From: Cherax quadricarinatus | Lineage: Eukaryota > Arthropoda > Malacostraca > Decapoda > Parastacidae | Length of the DNA stretch: 64,000 nucleotides | Direction: 5' to 3' | Assembly: GCF_038502225.1 (NCBI RefSeq) | Contig: NC_091300.1 | Span: 48,460,537-48,524,536, forward strand | Part shown: positions 59,861-64,000 of the stretch, one piece after another | Position numbering within the stretch: the first letter of the stretch is position 1 | Layout of the letters: each line of letters opens with the position of its first letter | Translations under genes and position numbers: made by a program | The notes under the pieces: generated by a model | What the model was told of the DNA's origin: nothing | The model's database searches: none | Seen by the model: the letters and a program-made list of their open reading frames with translations, nothing else

Positions 59861-61796
59861 GAACACATTGGGCACAGTATTGTAGTCAATACACATCAAT
59901 GGAGGCACGTAAACAACGTGTTCATCAGCTGAAAAGATGCATCAAGTGTTTAGGTGAACACAAGGGAGGAAAATGCTCACTGAAGAAGTGTTTTAAATGC
60001 AAGGGTATGCATCATACAACATTATGCCCAAATACTTTTGCTGAACAGCAGCAGACTTCCACAGAATCAGGAAGTCAACAAGCAACAGCATTAAATGTGA
60101 GAGATAAGTTTAAAGCGACTGCTCTTCCTCTCCCGATAGCTCGAGTTGAGTTATCTAATAAATCACACAAAACCAATGTGCTAACACTATTTGATCAAGG
60201 TTCACAAAGGTCTTTCATAAGAAGAACAGTGTTGCAGAAACTGAATAAACAACCCTATGCCTAAGTACAGTTATATATAGCTGGGTTTTTCCACAATTCT
60301 GGTAAACAGACATATGACCTAGCCAGAATCACTGTTGGTCTAGGAAACAGGAAAAAGACAGTAGAAGCTGTGGTAGTAGATGATTTGCCTAAGTCTGTGC
60401 AGATCCAGGGTTTAAAAGAAACAGCCGCAGCACTGAAAGGAGCTAAGGTCAAGTTAGCCTGTCCTGACATACAGACGGACACAATTAGTCCAATTGATTT
60501 AATCATTGGAAGTGATTATTATCACTGTTTTGTGCAAAATATAGAAAGTAAACATGATGTTCACTTGCTGAAAACAGCAGGAGGCCACATGATATGTGGT
60601 CCCATTCCCTCTCAAAGTGGGAAAGAAGCTGATATTGATTCAGTGGAAAATGTACTAGTTACGAGAATAACCGCTGATCATGTACCACAGCAAAAATTAT
60701 CATTACTGGAAGAAATGAATGAACCAGTTGATAAGTTGTGGGATTTAGATGCGATAGGTATTGATGTAAATAAACCAAGCCCACAAGAGTCTCAAACTTA
60801 TAATCAATATTTGGACACTGTCAAACATAAAGATGGACAGTACTGGGTTAGGTTACCATGGAAATTAAATCCACCACATCTCTGCCTAGCAATTATCGCA
60901 TGGCTTTCGGACAAATGAAAGCACAATTACATGAGCTCAGGAAGAAGCCAGAGCTACTGACTGTCTATGATAATATCATACAAGAACAGTTGGACAATAA
61001 ATTCATTGAGGAAATAGTCGAAGACAAATTGAAGACAGAAGCTCATTATATCCCGCACCATGGAGTCAGAAACCACTCCACTACATGTTGTATATAATTG
61101 CAGCGCACGTGCAAATAAAGATGTAGCAAGTCTTAATGACTGTCTGATGACCGGACCCTCACTAACTGAGAAGCTTGGAGACGTGCTTATGAAATTTCGC
61201 ACAAACCCATATGCCTACACGGTTATTTCCAAAGCTTTCTTAAGAGTAGGACTACAAGAAATAGAGATTATACTCGATTCTTGTAGCCTGAAAATCCACA
61301 TGATCCTCAAAATCCTGTGAAAACTTATCGTTTCAAATCAGTATTATTTGGTGCAACATCCTCTCCATTCTTATTAGAAGCTACTCTAAATACACATTTG
61401 AAGAAATCTGAAAGTCCTTTCAAAGAAATCTTAAAGAAAAGTTTCTATGTGGACAATCTTCAAGGTACTGTGAATAAAGAGGAGGATTTGAAATCCTTAT
61501 ACAGAGAAGCTAACAAGGAGATGAAAGAAGCAAATATGCCTCTAAGGATGTGGAATACTAATTCAAAGCAATTAAGGGAACTTATGAAGGAAGATTTCCA
61601 TGAAACTGAAATTCCTGATTGCAACAATATGCTGGGACTTAATTGGAGCACACAGGAAGATACTTTGAGTCTCAAAAGGATAAAGAATAAATCATGCAGT
61701 ACACTCACTAAACGTAGTTTACTGTCAGAGGTATCACAATGTTTTGATCCTCTAGGACTCGTCTCACCATTTACCATAAAAGGTAAAAATGCTTAA
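59861..61796 (+). pseudogene. BEL/Pao zinc knuckles, protease and reverse transcriptase
   Basis: Frame 59861-60890: HWAQYCSQYTS and two knuckles (CIKCLGEHKGGKC, CFKCKGMHHTTLC), then protease with LFDQGSQRSF (active site DQGS), a TAA at 60262-60264, then LIIGSDYY and the RT start (KLWDLDAIGI). Frameshifts at about 60885, 61080 and 61310. RT pieces: SLPSNYRMAFGQ, then VISKAFLRVGLQ, where the usual Asp of DISKAF is Val. The catalytic box reads FYVDN instead of YVDD. Both active-site changes are single-base. This RT is dead. Confidence 0.8.
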
Positions 61797-64000
61797 GCAA
61801 GATGCATGGAAGCTCAAAATTGGATGGGATGAGAACTTGCCTCTAGAAATGAGTCAAGCATGGGATGAAATATCCAAGGAGTTTAAACAACTTCATCAAA
61901 TTCAATTTCCCAGACAAATAGGTCAAGAGGGAAACAATTACACATTACATGTGTTCTGTGATGCGTCAACCAGAGGTTATGGCGCTGTAGCTTACATGAG
62001 TAATGCTGAAGGAAGTACACTAATTACTTCAAAGGCCAGGGTAGCACCCTTGAAGGTCAGAACAGTACCATAATTGGAACTGACAGCACTATGTGCAGGT
62101 ACAAAATTAGCTGTCTATCTCAACAAAGTACTTGACCATCTCACTATTGAAAAAACCGTGATCTGGAGTGATAATGAAGCAGTTCTCCAGTGGTTAAGAA
62201 ATAATAAGAGTAAGTTGGTCTATGTACAGAACAGAGTAGCAGAAATAAAAGAGATGCAGAGAGATTATCTCTTTCTCCACGTCTCTACCCAAGAGAATCC
62301 AGCTGACATGTTGTCACGTGGTGTCCCACTCAAGAAATTTGTGGATAATAAATTATGGCTCCACGGACCGAACTGGCTCTCTAATTAAAATAACTGGCCT
62401 CAGCAAAAAGCTCACATTATGCCAGAAGAAACAGTTTGCTTGAACACAGAAGAAATAAGTTGTGTAAATACTGCAGACACAACAGAAATATTCATTGGTG
62501 GATCTAAATACTCATCTTTGGGTAAACTCTTAAGAGTTACAGCTCTTGTCTTTAAGTTCATTAAAGGAATAAAACCTGATTATGAATATCTTGAACCCAT
62601 TAAATACTGGGTGAAACTAATACAGAAAGATGTTTTCTCTACAGAATATAAATTTCTGGAAACACAAGATAAATCCCCAAAGAAACTTGTCATGATTAAT
62701 TCTTTAGGACTTTATCTCGACTCAGAAAAGATTATAAGATGTTGAGGAAGAATTCATAATTCTTCACTACCTAAAGAAGCCATACATCCAATATTGATCC
62801 CCAAGAATCATTGGCTAACAAAACTGATTGTGCAAAACGCCCACAGTAACGTGTTACGTGGTGGGGTAGCTGACACACTTTGTCGTATACGACAATCCTA
62901 CTGGATACCTCAAGGTCGACAAAGTGTGAAAAAACAAATAAAGGACTGTATTACTTGTCGTCACTACGATATGCGAGTATGTCAGTATCCAGGTTCACCT
63001 CCATATCCCTCTGAAAGAGTTTGTCATATCACTCCATTTGAGGTGACAGGTGTAGATTACACTGGACCAATAATTTTAACCAAAACAGTTGACAAAGTTC
63101 CCATCAAGGTGTACATCTGTTTGTTCACTTGTGCTACAACTAGAGCAGTACATCTAGAAGTAGCCACTGACATGTCTGCTGAAACCTTTATCAAATTATT
63201 CAGACGGTTTGCAGCCATAAGGGCATGTCCCAGACTGATGATTTCAGATATTGCAACGAACTTTGTTGCTAGTGCTGCTTATATAAGCAAGATCTTTGAT
63301 CAACCAGAAGTACAACAGATGCTGAATCAACGCAGTTGTCGTTGGAGATACATTCCTCCTAAATCTCCACGGCACGGCGGATTTTATGACAGAGTGATTG
63401 GCAATGTAAAACGTTGTTTAAGGAAGACTCTTCATCGTCAGAGAATAGACTTAGAAGAATTCCGTACAGTTGTGACTGAAATAGAAAATAGAGTCAACAA
63501 CAGACCTCTAACTTATGTTACCAATGATCTGGACAATTTAGAAGTGTTAAGTCCATCTCATTTACTACATGGCAGAAGGCTCGAACCTGTTTCTCCCATG
63601 AATGATAAAGAAATCATAGAGGATCCTACTTATTTCGAACCTGAGCAACTCAGACGTTAATTCAAACACCTTAATAAAGTGTTTGAACGTTGGGAGAAAA
63701 TTTGGCGAGAAGACTATCTCACCTCATTGAGAGAACACTTCTATGGAGCTGGTGTTCCTGGAAATCATGTCCTTAATACCTGGTGACAGAGTGATTATTG
63801 ACAATGATGGTCCGAGGTCCCAATGGCCACTTGGAAAAATTGTGACCATATATCCTGATGCAAATGGAACCATCAGGACAGTTGATGTTTTGAGCAAAGG
63901 TGTAGTGAATAAGCGGACAATAAACAAACTAGTGCCGTTAGAATTACACAGTGTTAAAAATAAAATTAGTGATTCTCCAGAAACCACACAGACTAAAGCT
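61789..64000 (+). pseudogene. BEL/Pao RNase H and integrase
   Basis: One frame from 61789 to 63660 with in-frame stops at 62071, 62386 and 62743. RNase H: VFCDASTRGYGAVAY, LELTALCAG, IWSDNEAVLQWL, ENPADMLSRG. Integrase: zinc region with AHSNVLRGGV (one His replaced by Arg) and CITCRHY; VTGVDYTGPI (first Asp), MISDIATNF (second Asp), HGGFYDRVIG, where the catalytic Glu is Asp. A stop at 63658 and a shift at about 63780 precede the C-terminal PGDRVIIDNDGPR-QWPLGKI segment. Cut by the right edge. Confidence 0.8.

Larger units (their letters stand above)
57861..64000 (+). mobile_element. BEL/Pao LTR retrotransposon, decayed, 3' end outside window
   Basis: Gag, zinc knuckles, protease, RT, RNase H and integrase follow in BEL/Pao order, with at least four frameshifts and six in-frame stops. 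A candidate 5' LTR (TGCTGACATA at 57861 to CTCAACA at 58056) is followed by TTTTGG and a possible primer site; this boundary is a guess. A related 5' fragment lies at 22600-23817. Confidence 0.8.

Overview
The window is repeat-dense eukaryotic DNA in which I can support no host protein-coding gene. Nearly every stretch with coding character is a retroelement. I place it in an arthropod, most likely a decapod crustacean. This rests on the mixture of element families and on repeats I recognise in general terms from decapod genomes, so the organism call is an inference. A run of exactly 100 N (53128-53227) marks an assembly gap.

Layout. 1-3010 is the 5' part of a minus-strand non-LTR element with a restriction-like endonuclease (RLE); a second copy lies at 25046-30848 and is interrupted by another LINE (28599-30566). 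3.3-7.1 kb holds unrecognised sequence, a cluster of ACGT-core palindromes, a unit bounded by 41-bp inverted repeats, a tRNA-derived SINE and a hammerhead-like repeat. 7.3-13.8 kb is decayed LINE sequence of three families, including an RNase H-bearing I-clade element. 13779-19836 is a complete, young LTR retrotransposon with matching LTRs, a 5-bp target duplication and one intact 1532-codon ORF in the order Gag-PR-INT-RT-RH (Gmr1-like). It sits inside a LINE that is also split by an inverted SINE pair (20619-21324). 22.6-25 kb is a BEL/Pao 5' fragment, LINE 3' ends and microsatellites.

30.8-41.5 kb is a nest of LINEs, SINEs, (TA)n arrays and a near full-length CR1/Daphne-like LINE (34085-39720) that has landed in a tandem repeat carrying hammerhead-ribozyme-like motifs. 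44407-46414 is a minisatellite of about 47 copies of a 42-bp unit. 46729-51743 is a chain of CR1-like LINE copies, each starting and ending in (CA)n. 52140-56750 holds an RTE 3' end and two partial CR1 elements, one with an SGNH-esterase ORF1. About 57.9 kb to the right edge is a decayed BEL/Pao element.

The elements do not form a host pathway; they interact as a transposon ecosystem. LINEs supply reverse transcription in trans to SINEs (one SINE carries a LINE 3' tail), LINE and RTE tails appear to seed (CA)n and (TA)n arrays, and those arrays host further insertions. The strongest candidates for something little described are the hammerhead-like modules (finding 1 and the two after it), the Gmr1-like element with a SCAN-like Gag, and the (CA)n-bounded CR1 family.
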